Shown here piece by piece: positions 7,265 to 15,471 of a stretch of DNA of 64,000 nt. The position numbers were made by a program, and so were the translations under genes. The stretch covers positions 186,001-250,000 of the forward strand of contig CAVQZC010000007.1 in assembly GCA_963718315.1 (NCBI GenBank). Reading direction: 5' to 3'. The notes under the pieces were generated by a model. The model saw only the letters and a program-made list of their open reading frames with translations, made no database searches and was not told the DNA's origin. The stretch comes from CAVQZC01 sp963718315. Lineage in GTDB: Bacteria > Actinomycetota > Thermoleophilia > Gaiellales > JAICJC01. How positions within the stretch are numbered: the first letter of the stretch is position 1; every line of letters begins with the position of its first letter.

Positions 7265-9052
7265 TCAGGCCGCCGCCTTGCACGCCCCGCTGTAGAAGTT
7301 CGGACCGTCGAGTCCCGGCCCTGAGATCATCGGCCGGTTCACGCCGCCGCCCTTCGGATAGGCGGTGTCCCACCACTGGCCGAAGAACTGGCTCAGCCGG
7401 GTCTGGCACGCCTGGCTCTGAACGGGCAGCCATGCCGCGAACGCGGCTTCCAGCTGCGGCTCGCTGACGGCCTTCCCGCCGTAGACGCGCTGAATCTGCT
7501 CCAGCGCCTTGGTGAAGTTGGTGTGGCCGAGGATCTGGCGCAGCGCGATATAGCCGATGCCGGGCCGGACGTAGGTCGAGGAGCCCGAGAACAGCCCGAC
7601 CGCCTTCGGGTTCGACGGCGCCACCGTCCAGAAGCCGCCGCCTCGCTTGTAGAAGGTGTTGAAGCTGCTCACGAGGCTGGCCTGGAACGCCGTCGGGTTC
7701 GTGGAGCCCTGCTGCGCCCGGCGCGCCCCGTACAGGAACTCGGAGAACGTGGCCAGGCCTTCCTTGAAGTAGGTCAACCGGTAGTCGCCCTCGCTGACGT
7801 TGTCGCCCCACCACTGGTGCATGTTCTCGTGGTAGAGCGTGTCGGTGTCGATACCGCCGCCGGAGAAGGCGATCATCGTCTCCATCTCCTCGTCGAAGCT
7901 GGTCGGCGGGGTACCGATGATGATCCCGTCGGACGTGAACGGGAACGGGCCGGTGAAGCGGCTCTCGAATGCCGTGATGTTCGCCTGCAGGCGCATGACC
8001 GCCAGGTTCGCCTTGCGATCGGCCGGGCTGATCGACGTGTCCTGCGCCCGGTAGAACGGCATCCCGTTCACGAGCGTCTTGGTCAGGCGGTAGTTGCCGA
8101 TGCTGTCCTCGACCAGATAGCTGGCGATGGGCGCCTCGGAATGCCAGTTCCACGTCTCCGAGCCGTTCGGGAAGGCCGTGCTGGCCGGGTGGTGCTGGAC
8201 CGAGACCAGCACGCCGTTGGCGATCGCGCTGCGGCCTGCGGCGACCGTGTCCGAGAAGTCGTAGGTCGGCTTGGCTGCCGGGTAGTCGTTGAGCGGCATC
8301 CAGTCCTCGGAGCCGACCGGCTCGGTGGTCACGAATCCGCCGTCGGACGCCCGGAACCATCCCTCGGTCGTCCCGTCTCCGTCGTTGTGCACCCCGGGCG
8401 TCCCGGTGTAGTTGACGGCGACGGTGAAGACCGCACCCTTCGCGATCTGGAATGGCGGGACGACGACCAGCTTGTTGGCCGGGCATTGAGTGCCGTCCAT
8501 GGAGTTGGTCTTGACGTTGGTGTTGGGCAGCTCCGGCGTGCAGGCCGGCGGCAGCGGGTTGTGGAGCGGGCCGCCGACCGGGTTGTTCTCGGAAGCCTCG
8601 TGCGCGGCGGGGTTCGGATCGTCCTGCCCGCTGGGATCGCCGGGATAGGTCGGCTGGACGAAGCTGAAGGTGGCCGGGACCCCGTTCACGGTCACGGAGT
8701 CGACCTGCATGTTCGGCCCCGCCTTGGTGTTGGCGGAGTGCCGCTCGAAGTCGAGGCTGAAGCTGGTCAGGCACTGGGTGGCGCGGTCGGTGAGCGACAC
8801 GCGGTTACCGGGCAGGAAGCGGTTGGCGCCTGCGTTGTAGACGAGCTGCACCAGCGTGTGCAGGCTCGTGTAGCCGCCGTTGCCGGTCTCCGGGTACAGC
8901 CGCGAGCCCGGAGGCGCCAGCGTGTGGGCGCCGGCGGAGCAGTCGGCAGATGCCACCGGCGATGCGCCGGCGGGACCGGCTGCGCCACCCCACAGGGAGG
9001 CCAGCGCGGCGCAGCTTGCCACGACAACGATTCTCAGCCAGCGACTCGCCAT
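7265..9052 (-). CDS. Secreted M1-family metallopeptidase
   Basis: A 595-residue exported zinc aminopeptidase-type protein. It has a signal peptide (MASRWLRIVVVASCAALASL), then an N-terminal beta-domain. The catalytic domain carries HENMH at residues 408-412 and the third zinc ligand Glu431 in YFKEGLATF, giving the exact HExxH-x18-E spacing of gluzincins. The usual GAMEN exopeptidase segment appears as SFDEEMETMIAF. The start at 9052 has a GGGGGCGGA ribosome site. Its ATG overlaps a possible opposite-strand start, so the promoter region is shared with the downstream-reading Clp_N gene. It probably acts outside the cell on peptides. Confidence 0.9.
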   Translation of the reverse strand: MASRWLRIVVVASCAALASLWGGAAGPAGASPVASADCSAGAHTLAPPGSRLYPETGNGGYTSLHTLVQLVYNAGANRFLPGNRVSLTDRATQCLTSFSLDFERHSANTKAGPNMQVDSVTVNGVPATFSFVQPTYPGDPSGQDDPNPAAHEASENNPVGGPLHNPLPPACTPELPNTNVKTNSMDGTQCPANKLVVVPPFQIAKGAVFTVAVNYTGTPGVHNDGDGTTEGWFRASDGGFVTTEPVGSEDWMPLNDYPAAKPTYDFSDTVAAGRSAIANGVLVSVQHHPASTAFPNGSETWNWHSEAPIASYLVEDSIGNYRLTKTLVNGMPFYRAQDTSISPADRKANLAVMRLQANITAFESRFTGPFPFTSDGIIIGTPPTSFDEEMETMIAFSGGGIDTDTLYHENMHQWWGDNVSEGDYRLTYFKEGLATFSEFLYGARRAQQGSTNPTAFQASLVSSFNTFYKRGGGFWTVAPSNPKAVGLFSGSSTYVRPGIGYIALRQILGHTNFTKALEQIQRVYGGKAVSEPQLEAAFAAWLPVQSQACQTRLSQFFGQWWDTAYPKGGGVNRPMISGPGLDGPNFYSGACKAAA

Positions 9053-9149
9053 GTCCGCCCCCAGTGGTTCGTTTTCACGCCGAGGACGACATGTTATCCA
9101 GGTCAAGGCCCGAGGAGCGTGGACAGCGGTAAGGCCCGTGGAGCGGATC

Positions 9150-9662
9150 GTGGGTCGTGGTGATGACGTGGCGACAGGCGAGGTCCCGTTCACTCCGCGC
9201 GCCAAGACGGTTCTGGAGCTCTCGAAACGTGAGGCGCTCTCGATGGGGAACAACTACATCGGCACCGAGCGCCTCTTGTTGGGACTGGTACGCGAGGGGG
9301 ACGGTGTGGCGACGCGCATTCTTTTTGACGCAGGTGTGGAGCCTGACGAGATTAGGCATGTGGTAACCCACAAAGTGCGGACTCCGGGTTACGTCCGGAG
9401 GCCAGACTCAGGGTCCAGCTGGGGACACTCTACGGTGCCCGGGCATGCTCAGCTGCGAATCGCCTGTCCGGCATGCGCTGCCCCTGTCGACGTGATCCTC
9501 CGCTTGGGCGACCGACCGTCTGACGAGGTTCTCAGTCTGCAGTCCACCGGGTCCCGGACGTGTGGTGGATGTGGACGTCGCTGGCACCTGGACTATTCCA
9601 TCCGCTGGGAGCCGGAAACGGTGGAAACTGATCCTCCGCCCTCGGAGCTAGAGCCGGACTAA
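9150..9662 (+). CDS. Clp_N domain protein with C-terminal zinc ribbon
   Basis: About 170 residues from a GTG at 9150 preceded by GGAG. Residues 8-75 are one Clp N-terminal repeat: FTPRAKTVLELSKREAL, NNYIGTERLLLGLVREGDG, then ARILFDAGVEPDEIR-like text. This is the substrate- and adaptor-binding fold of ClpA/ClpC. There is no AAA+ domain. After a linker come ACPACAAP and, about 35 residues on, TCGGCGRRW, two Cys pairs that look like a zinc ribbon. A free Clp_N domain joined to a zinc ribbon could be an adaptor or decoy for ClpC; that is inference. It ends just before the convergent oxygenase homologue. Confidence 0.8.
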   Translation: MGRGDDVATGEVPFTPRAKTVLELSKREALSMGNNYIGTERLLLGLVREGDGVATRILFDAGVEPDEIRHVVTHKVRTPGYVRRPDSGSSWGHSTVPGHAQLRIACPACAAPVDVILRLGDRPSDEVLSLQSTGSRTCGGCGRRWHLDYSIRWEPETVETDPPPSELEPD

Positions 9663-9665
9663 GCC

Positions 9666-10568
9666 TCAGGCGGCCATCATCCGCCGGTACCGGGCATGGA
9701 ACGCCCCGATGTAGCGGTCGGCGTAGGGCAGGATGCCGCCTGCCGCGTAGCTGCGGGAGGCGTTGCCCAGCTGGGCGCGCTCGCATACGTCCCAGTCCTC
9801 CTGGGCGAGGGCGTCGCGAAACGCGACCACCGGGCTGGGGTCAAACCCTGGGTCGGCAACGGTCTCGGGCCGGAACAGGTAGTGGGAGACGACCGTTGTC
9901 TCGCCGGCGGACGCCGGCAGCAGCAGAAACGTCGAGACGGTGTCAGACGTCAGGTTGACGATCAGGTTGGGCAGGATCGTGGTGCCGTTGAAGACGCCGA
10001 TGTCGCCGGGTGAGAGCCCTGGCAGGGTGGGCAGCTCCGAGGTGCCGCTGAACGTGAACGAGGTCGCGCCGTCGCGTAGCAGGTTGCCGTGGCTCTGGCC
10101 GGGGCGTTCCTCGACCTCGCCCACCCGGTAGACGGGGATCAGCTCGGTCAGGGCGGGGTGGACGGTGGGGCAGTGGAGGCACTCGTTGTAGTTCTCGACG
10201 ATCAGCTTCCAGTTCGCGGCCACGCGGTACTCGCTGCGCGCACCGACCACCAACTCGGACAGGCCGTAGCGCCCCCACTGGAACGGGTCGACATCGGCCC
10301 AGGAGGCCAGGTGATCACGCAGCGGCACTGGGTCGGAGGCGAGGCTGACCCAGACGAACCCCTCCCACGTCTCGACAGCCGTGGGCACGACCAGCTCGCC
10401 GGCCAGGTCGTACGCCGGTGACCCGCCCATTGGCGCCTCCTCGTCCCGTCCGACGCAGAACCAGCCGGCGTGGAAGATGCGCCGCCGCTCTTGCTCGAAG
10501 ACCTCCGCCGAGCAGTACTCAGGGCCTGTCGAGGGTCGCTGGCGGCTGCCACGCCGCGGCGCGACCAC
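9666..10568 (-). CDS. Ring-hydroxylating oxygenase alpha-subunit homologue lacking the Rieske domain
   Basis: About 300 residues (GTG at 10568 with an upstream GAGAGA; GTG at 10592 is an alternative). The C-terminal catalytic domain is well kept: ANWKLIVENYNECLHCPTVHP supplies the His pair for mononuclear iron, and the distal region matches the complete homologue at 38673-39770. The N-terminus also matches (YCSAEVFEQERRRIFHAGW). However, DLAGELVV runs directly into PTAVETWEGFVWV. About 70 residues holding both the CxH and CxxH cluster ligands are absent, in frame, near 10385. Without the [2Fe-2S] centre, electron supply to the iron is unclear. It may be a decayed gene, an assembly collapse or a repurposed enzyme. 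Confidence 0.75.
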   Translation of the reverse strand: MVAPRRGSRQRPSTGPEYCSAEVFEQERRRIFHAGWFCVGRDEEAPMGGSPAYDLAGELVVPTAVETWEGFVWVSLASDPVPLRDHLASWADVDPFQWGRYGLSELVVGARSEYRVAANWKLIVENYNECLHCPTVHPALTELIPVYRVGEVEERPGQSHGNLLRDGATSFTFSGTSELPTLPGLSPGDIGVFNGTTILPNLIVNLTSDTVSTFLLLPASAGETTVVSHYLFRPETVADPGFDPSPVVAFRDALAQEDWDVCERAQLGNASRSYAAGGILPYADRYIGAFHARYRRMMAA

Positions 10569-10623
10569 GATGAGGGTTCTCTCGCACGGCACCCACGCAA
10601 GCGAGCGTACCAGCCAGGGTGGG

Positions 10624-11211
10624 TCAGGCCGCGTTACGAAGACGGCCGTTGGCAGACAGCCAGGCGGTCAGCCCGTCCACGGTCGGCTCGATGACCGGCG
10701 TCCCGACTGCTGCGGCCAGGCGCAGCGATCCCGCGCACGCCCCGTGCAGCGGGGCAAAGCCGTCGACGGCCAGATGGATGGCCGCCTCGGTGTCGCCGCG
10801 CAGATGCTGCATGACGATCGCGATGTCCGAGCCCTGGTCGAGGTCGGCGCCGGCAGCCGCGGCAGCCTCCAGCACCCGGCTGGTGATCGCCGCCTCGTCG
10901 CCGTGGAGGCGCGGGTCGGCCAGCAGGTACAGGCAGGCGCTCTGGCCGGGCGAGGTCACCTGTGTCCAGGAGCGCAGCAGCTCGCCGAGTCGATCGTGGC
11001 CGCCCAGCCAGGCGGGCGTTGCCAGCAGACGTGCATCGAACTCGCCGTCGAGCGGGAACGGCACGGTCGGCGGCGCGGCGGTGCGGGGCGGCCGGGCCGC
11101 GATGGCGACGATGCGCTCCTTGTAGCGCTCGGCCACCGCGTCCCAGGAGTACTCTGCTGCCGCCTGCCGGCCGGCTGCGCCTCGCGCACGGCGGCCCGTC
11201 TCATCGGCCAC
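10624..11211 (-). CDS. C-terminal part of the tandem glycosyltransferase, split off by a frameshift
   Basis: A 195-residue open frame from GTG 11211. Its first 38 residues (ADETGRRARGAAG, then AEYSWDAVAERYKERI) read like the end of a GT4 glycosyltransferase and continue the truncated C-terminus of the gene upstream in a shifted frame. The remaining 150 residues form an alpha-helical region with DLDQGSDIAIVMQHLRGD and VDGFAPLHGACAGSLRLAA. I cannot name it, but it seems to be a third domain of the same protein. Removing one base near 11216 restores a single chain of about 927 residues. An 11-base overlap of the two frames also allows real translational coupling. Confidence 0.6.
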   Translation of the reverse strand: MADETGRRARGAAGRQAAAEYSWDAVAERYKERIVAIAARPPRTAAPPTVPFPLDGEFDARLLATPAWLGGHDRLGELLRSWTQVTSPGQSACLYLLADPRLHGDEAAITSRVLEAAAAAGADLDQGSDIAIVMQHLRGDTEAAIHLAVDGFAPLHGACAGSLRLAAAVGTPVIEPTVDGLTAWLSANGRLRNAA

Positions 11212-13408
11212 GGCGTCGATGCAGGATGTCCCGCAGCGCCGGCAGATCCGGCTCCAGCATGAACGGCCGGCCGGCGGTGACCCAGTGGTCGACCTGGTTG
11301 GCCTCGTACGGCTTCACCGCCGAGGGGATCCGCCAGCAGGCGTCGTCCGGCACGAACTCGTCGGTCGGCCCGCCGGCCGTGATCACCAGCGGCACGCCGC
11401 ATGCCATCGCCTCCAGCGCCGGCATCGTGAAGCCCTCCCCTCGGTAGGGCAGCACCACGAGGTCGCACGCGCGGTAGAGCGCGGCCAGGTCGGCCTCCTC
11501 CAGCTCGTCGTGGAGGTACACGATCCGCGGCAGCTTGCCCTCGCGGGCGTACTTCTCGAGCTCGCCGCGGTCGGAGCCGGGGTAGAACGTGTCGGCGCCG
11601 AAGTCCTTGATCACCAGGGTGACGTCGCTGCGGCCCTCGAACGCGTCCAGGTAGGCGGCGAGCAGCAGATCCGGCCCCTTCCGCTCGATCAGGCCGCCCA
11701 CGAACAGGAGCTTCGTGCCGGTGGCGCCGGCCAGCGGTAGCGTGGGGCCATCCGGCGTGTAGACGTCGAGGTCGACCCCGTTGGGCACGACCACCACGCG
11801 ATCGGCGTCGACGCCGCCGCGGACGTACATGTCGCGGACGTAGGCGCTGGGCACCCAGATCTCGTCGACGTTGGCGTTGGCCGGCGTCACCCACTCGGCG
11901 GGGATCGCGCCGAACTCCCACGGCTGGATCACGGCCAGCCGCGACGGGGCCGGGCCGAAGTCGTAGGGCCACTGGTGGCGCACCTCGAGCTCCGCGGGTT
12001 GGGGGAGCGCGTGGTCGTGGGGCTCGCCCGCGATCGTGATCCGCTGCAGCGCCACCGTGGGGTCAACCTCCAGGCGTTGTCCAACCTGGCGATTGATGGT
12101 GGCGAGGCTGGTCGCCCGCCGCTGGTCGCCGCGCCAGCGCACCGTGACCGGGCGCTCGGGGGCCTTTCGCTGGGAGGGCCGCTCGCCGGCGTAGTAGCGC
12201 TCCAGCTCGTCGACGTAGGCCGAGAAGGCGCGCGGCTCGCGAATCGATGCCTGCAGCCGCTCCAGCAGGTCGGGCTCGCCGGCCAGGCGGTCGAGCTGAC
12301 GGGTCAGGTCGCCGACGTCGCGCCCGGTGAACAGCAGGCCGTCGACGTCCTCGGTGACGAAGTCGGGGATGCCGCCCATCCGGGCGGCCAGCACGGGCAC
12401 CCGGCCGGCCAGGCACTCGGCGACCATCAGCGGCGCGCAGTCCCACCACAGCGACGGGATGACGGCGACGTCGACGCCCGCCAGCAGCTCCGGCAGGTCG
12501 GCGTGGTCGAACCCGCCGTGGATCTCGACGACGCCGCGAGTATCGAGCGAGCGCAGGTGCCTGGCGAACGCCTCGGGAACCTCGCCGTGGATCCGTACGG
12601 TGATCTCCTGCCGCGTGCGCTGGGCCGCGTCGACCAGCAGGCTCGGGCCCTTGTGCGGGTAGGCGGAGCCGAAGAACCCGACGGTCAGCCGGTCGCCGAC
12701 CCGGCCCGGCTCCCGGTCGCGGCCCAGCCGCTCCCAGATCTCGGCCTCCTGCGGCATGGCCTGGGCGACGACGTCGATCATCTCGGCCGGGTAGCCGGCG
12801 CCGACCAGTGTGCTCTTCATCGCCTCGGACACCGCCAGGCAGACCGAGACTCCGCGGCCGAACCGGGTGCGGATCTCGTCCAGGCGGGCCACATGGCCGG
12901 CGTGGTCGGCCGAGCCGACGCAGTCAGCGCAGCCGGCGCCGCGGTCGGGCGGGCCGTCGCAGAGGTCGAGCTGGTCGGTGTAGAGGAAGCTTCGGGGGCA
13001 GACCAGCCAGTAGTTGTGGGTCGAGAAGTAGGCGGGGATCCCGCGGCCGGCTGCCTCGTCGAGCAGGCCGGCGCCGAGGTTGTGGAGGTTGTGGAAGTGG
13101 ATGACGTCAGGCGCCAGTCGGTCGAGCGCCTCGGCGAACGCGCGGGTGATCGGCGGGTCGTCGATCTCGCGGCCGGGGTTGCCCAGGTCGAGCAGGCCGT
13201 GGGGGCGGTTGTGCACGCCGATCAGCCGCACGCCGTCCTCCTCCCACTCCCGAATCGCGTAGGCGGGGCCGTCGATGCGGCCGACAGCGGCATGAAAGAC
13301 GGTCACATCCCAGCCGCGGCGGGCGAGCTCCTTCGACACGTGCCGGGGCACGATGGTGCCGCCGCCCGAATCGTTGTAGCCGAACGAGGTGAGGAGGATG
13401 CGCGGCAC
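11201..13408 (-). CDS. Tandem GT4-GT4 glycosyltransferase (frameshifted near its end)
   Basis: A 735-residue protein with two consecutive GT-B glycosyltransferases of family 4. Domain 1 (about residues 1-400) has the open start MPRILLTSFGYNDSGGGT and the E-x7-E-type region around APLMVAECLAGRVPVLA. Domain 2 (about 480-735) has VPNGVDLDVYTPDG, FVGGLIERKGPDLLL and GEGFTMPALEAMACGVP. Such proteins add sugars from activated donors to glycans, and two active sites could make two successive linkages. The GTG at 13408 has GAGG five bases upstream. The chain stops early (HRRRGR) because of a +1 shift near 11216. It is divergent from the GT2 gene at 13473. Confidence 0.85.
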   Translation of the reverse strand: MPRILLTSFGYNDSGGGTIVPRHVSKELARRGWDVTVFHAAVGRIDGPAYAIREWEEDGVRLIGVHNRPHGLLDLGNPGREIDDPPITRAFAEALDRLAPDVIHFHNLHNLGAGLLDEAAGRGIPAYFSTHNYWLVCPRSFLYTDQLDLCDGPPDRGAGCADCVGSADHAGHVARLDEIRTRFGRGVSVCLAVSEAMKSTLVGAGYPAEMIDVVAQAMPQEAEIWERLGRDREPGRVGDRLTVGFFGSAYPHKGPSLLVDAAQRTRQEITVRIHGEVPEAFARHLRSLDTRGVVEIHGGFDHADLPELLAGVDVAVIPSLWWDCAPLMVAECLAGRVPVLAARMGGIPDFVTEDVDGLLFTGRDVGDLTRQLDRLAGEPDLLERLQASIREPRAFSAYVDELERYYAGERPSQRKAPERPVTVRWRGDQRRATSLATINRQVGQRLEVDPTVALQRITIAGEPHDHALPQPAELEVRHQWPYDFGPAPSRLAVIQPWEFGAIPAEWVTPANANVDEIWVPSAYVRDMYVRGGVDADRVVVVPNGVDLDVYTPDGPTLPLAGATGTKLLFVGGLIERKGPDLLLAAYLDAFEGRSDVTLVIKDFGADTFYPGSDRGELEKYAREGKLPRIVYLHDELEEADLAALYRACDLVVLPYRGEGFTMPALEAMACGVPLVITAGGPTDEFVPDDACWRIPSAVKPYEANQVDHWVTAGRPFMLEPDLPALRDILHRRRGR

Positions 13409-13472
13409 GAGTCCTCGCGTGGATCGGCACTCGGCTCAGGAACTTGAGCCTGCGGACGATTAGAGGAGCGCA

Positions 13473-14753
13473 ATGGGGCTTCCTACCGTCGCAGTCGTTC
13501 TCTCCGTGCGCAACGGCGGCGAGCATCTCGCCCGCTCGATCGAGTCCGTGCTCGCTCAGACCGGCGTCGACCTCGAGCTGCGGGTCTACGACAACGGCTC
13601 CAACGACGGCTCGCTCGCGATCGCGCAGCAGTACATGCCCGACGGCCGGGTGGCGGTCACCCGCAACCCGCCCGGGCTGACCTTCCCGCACAGCATGAAC
13701 ATGGGCCTCGAGGCGACCACGGCCGAGTACTTCGTGGCCTGGGCGTGCGACGACGAGATGCGCCCCGGCAACCTGCAGCACAAGGTCGAGGCGCTGGCAT
13801 CGTCGGGCGCCGGGATCGCGATCGGCGGCTGGGAGTACGAGGGTGCCGACGGCGGTCTGTGCGGCGTCTCGTGGCCGGCGATGGGCGACCAGCCGAAGCT
13901 GATCGAGGGGCCCGGGCTGTTCCCGATGATCGCCACCGCCAACGCGATCGCCATGCCGACCGTGGTCATGCGGACGGATGCGCTGCGGGCGGTCGGCGGG
14001 TTCGACGTGCGTCCCGAGCTGACGTGCGACTGGCTGCTCTGGCTCCGGCTGGCGCTGCGGGTGTCGGCGGTCTGGCTGCCCGCGCCACTGGTGCTCTACC
14101 GACAGCACGACGACAACGGGTCGTCGCGGGCCTGGCGCGAGGGCACCTATGCGCGCGAGTTGCTGGCGACGGTCGACCAGGCGCTCGCGGACGAGGCGTT
14201 CCCGCCGGCGTGGCGCGATCACGAGGAGCAGATCCGCTGCGGCGTGGCCGGCTTCCTCGCCGACGGCCTGCTCCGGCACGGCCACCGCACATTGGGCGAC
14301 AGCGCGCATCCCGCGCACGCGTCGGTCGCGCACGCGCTGGTGCGCCATCCGGCGAGCCTCGACCTCCGCGATCTCTACCGGCGCACGGTGACGGCCGGTG
14401 GTCTGACGCCGCCGAGCTTCCCTGCTCCCGCGGTGGCAGCGCCGACCTGGGAGGACGAGCGCGTCGAACAAACGCTCGACCTGCTCGACCAGATGCACCA
14501 GGGCGGCCTGGTGGAGGGAGTGGCGATCGCCGTCCACCCGGACGAGCTGGACAAGGCCGTGGGTCTGCTCGAGCCCGCCCTGGAGCGGCGGCCGGGCCTG
14601 GACGTCGACCTGGTGGTCTGCGAGCAGCCCGAGCAGGTGCTGCGACCCGGCGCAGTGTTTGCCGGCGCCTGGGGCGAGCCGGGTGCGCTGGCGGCGGAGC
14701 GCAGCGGCGTCCCCGCCGTGACGCACGGCATGCCCACGCCCTTCGACGCGTAG
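13473..14753 (+). CDS. Family 2 glycosyltransferase
   Basis: A 426-residue GT-A transferase. The N-terminal 230 residues carry the GT2 pattern: VAVVLSVRNGGEHLARSIES, VYDNGSNDGS for the nucleotide site, WACDDEMRPGN as the DxD-type metal site, and DWLLWLRLALR as the acceptor/base region. The C-terminal 190 residues form an extra domain shared in outline with the GT2 at 15472-16857 and ending in a GVPAVTHGMPTPFD motif. A GAGGAG site precedes the ATG. It probably transfers a sugar during surface glycan assembly in this locus. It is soluble, with no membrane helices. Confidence 0.88.
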   Translation: MGLPTVAVVLSVRNGGEHLARSIESVLAQTGVDLELRVYDNGSNDGSLAIAQQYMPDGRVAVTRNPPGLTFPHSMNMGLEATTAEYFVAWACDDEMRPGNLQHKVEALASSGAGIAIGGWEYEGADGGLCGVSWPAMGDQPKLIEGPGLFPMIATANAIAMPTVVMRTDALRAVGGFDVRPELTCDWLLWLRLALRVSAVWLPAPLVLYRQHDDNGSSRAWREGTYARELLATVDQALADEAFPPAWRDHEEQIRCGVAGFLADGLLRHGHRTLGDSAHPAHASVAHALVRHPASLDLRDLYRRTVTAGGLTPPSFPAPAVAAPTWEDERVEQTLDLLDQMHQGGLVEGVAIAVHPDELDKAVGLLEPALERRPGLDVDLVVCEQPEQVLRPGAVFAGAWGEPGALAAERSGVPAVTHGMPTPFDA

Positions 14754-14759
14754 CTCGGG

Positions 14760-15359
14760 CTAGTACCGGCCTTCGGCGCGGGCCCGGTCGAGCAGCCCGT
14801 CCGGGATCGGCACACCGGGCGCCTGCCCGTCGACCAGGTAGTGCACGAAGACGTAGAGCATCGGCGCCCACGGTGACGCGAACTGGAGCAGGGGCATGTT
14901 CGCAGGCTGCAGCTGCACGGCCGGGACGCCGTTGGTGCCGGTTGTCGCTGCCAGCGGTCCCGCCTCGGCGTACAGCAGCGACTTCGACTGCGCCTGGTTC
15001 GTGACCACGAGTCGCTGGTTGGTCATTACCAGGTCGGCCGTCCCCAGGTTGTGCCAGCGGGGGATCGCAGCCTGCTCCGCCTGGCGCTTCTTGGACTGGT
15101 GGTGCGCGTAGCTCGCAGCGCCGGTGACCGCCAGCCCGACGGGCCCGCCGATCAGGAAGAACGACCTCCCGACCTCCTGGTTCTCGCCGAAGAAACCGGA
15201 GATGGCGATGGGGGCGACGTGGAGGTGCGTGACTTCGCCCGGGCCCATCGCGACCGTCGCTGCCTCCTGCGGCAGAGGCGATCCTGCGGCCAGCGAGCCG
15301 GACCACTGGTAGGCGCGCAGGTAGCCCTCGTCGTAGGCGCTCCAGGCGGGCGTGCTCAT
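14760..15359 (-). CDS. Hypothetical protein with PH-like segment
   Basis: A 199-residue protein. A hydrophobic stretch near residues 67-85 (FFLIGGPVGLAVTGAASYA) could be one membrane helix or a buried strand. GTADLVMTNQRLVVT around residues 106-120 matches the strand-turn-strand seen in bacterial PH/GRAM-like domains. No enzymatic motif is seen. It is convergent with the GT2 gene and 112 bases downstream of another GT2, but its content does not link it to sugar metabolism. Function unknown. Confidence 0.6.
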   Translation of the reverse strand: MSTPAWSAYDEGYLRAYQWSGSLAAGSPLPQEAATVAMGPGEVTHLHVAPIAISGFFGENQEVGRSFFLIGGPVGLAVTGAASYAHHQSKKRQAEQAAIPRWHNLGTADLVMTNQRLVVTNQAQSKSLLYAEAGPLAATTGTNGVPAVQLQPANMPLLQFASPWAPMLYVFVHYLVDGQAPGVPIPDGLLDRARAEGRY

Positions 15360-15471
15360 GGGACGATGCTACCGCGGCGGAGTCAGGCGGAGCGAGCCAT
15401 GAGAAACCTCAAGGCCGAGTCGGCCCTCTCTGCCCCCTTGTTCCCGCCGGTTCCCGGGTTGCGGATCGGGG

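Noticed and set aside
7523..9163. Long plus-strand open frame (546 codons) opposite the M1 peptidase
   Set aside because: It is antisense to a gene with clear catalytic motifs and has the low-complexity Arg/Val/Gly composition of GC-rich shadow frames.
11975..13447. Long plus-strand open frame (490 codons) opposite the tandem GT4 gene
   Set aside because: Mirror of the third-position GC bias of the true gene; no motif, no ribosome site.
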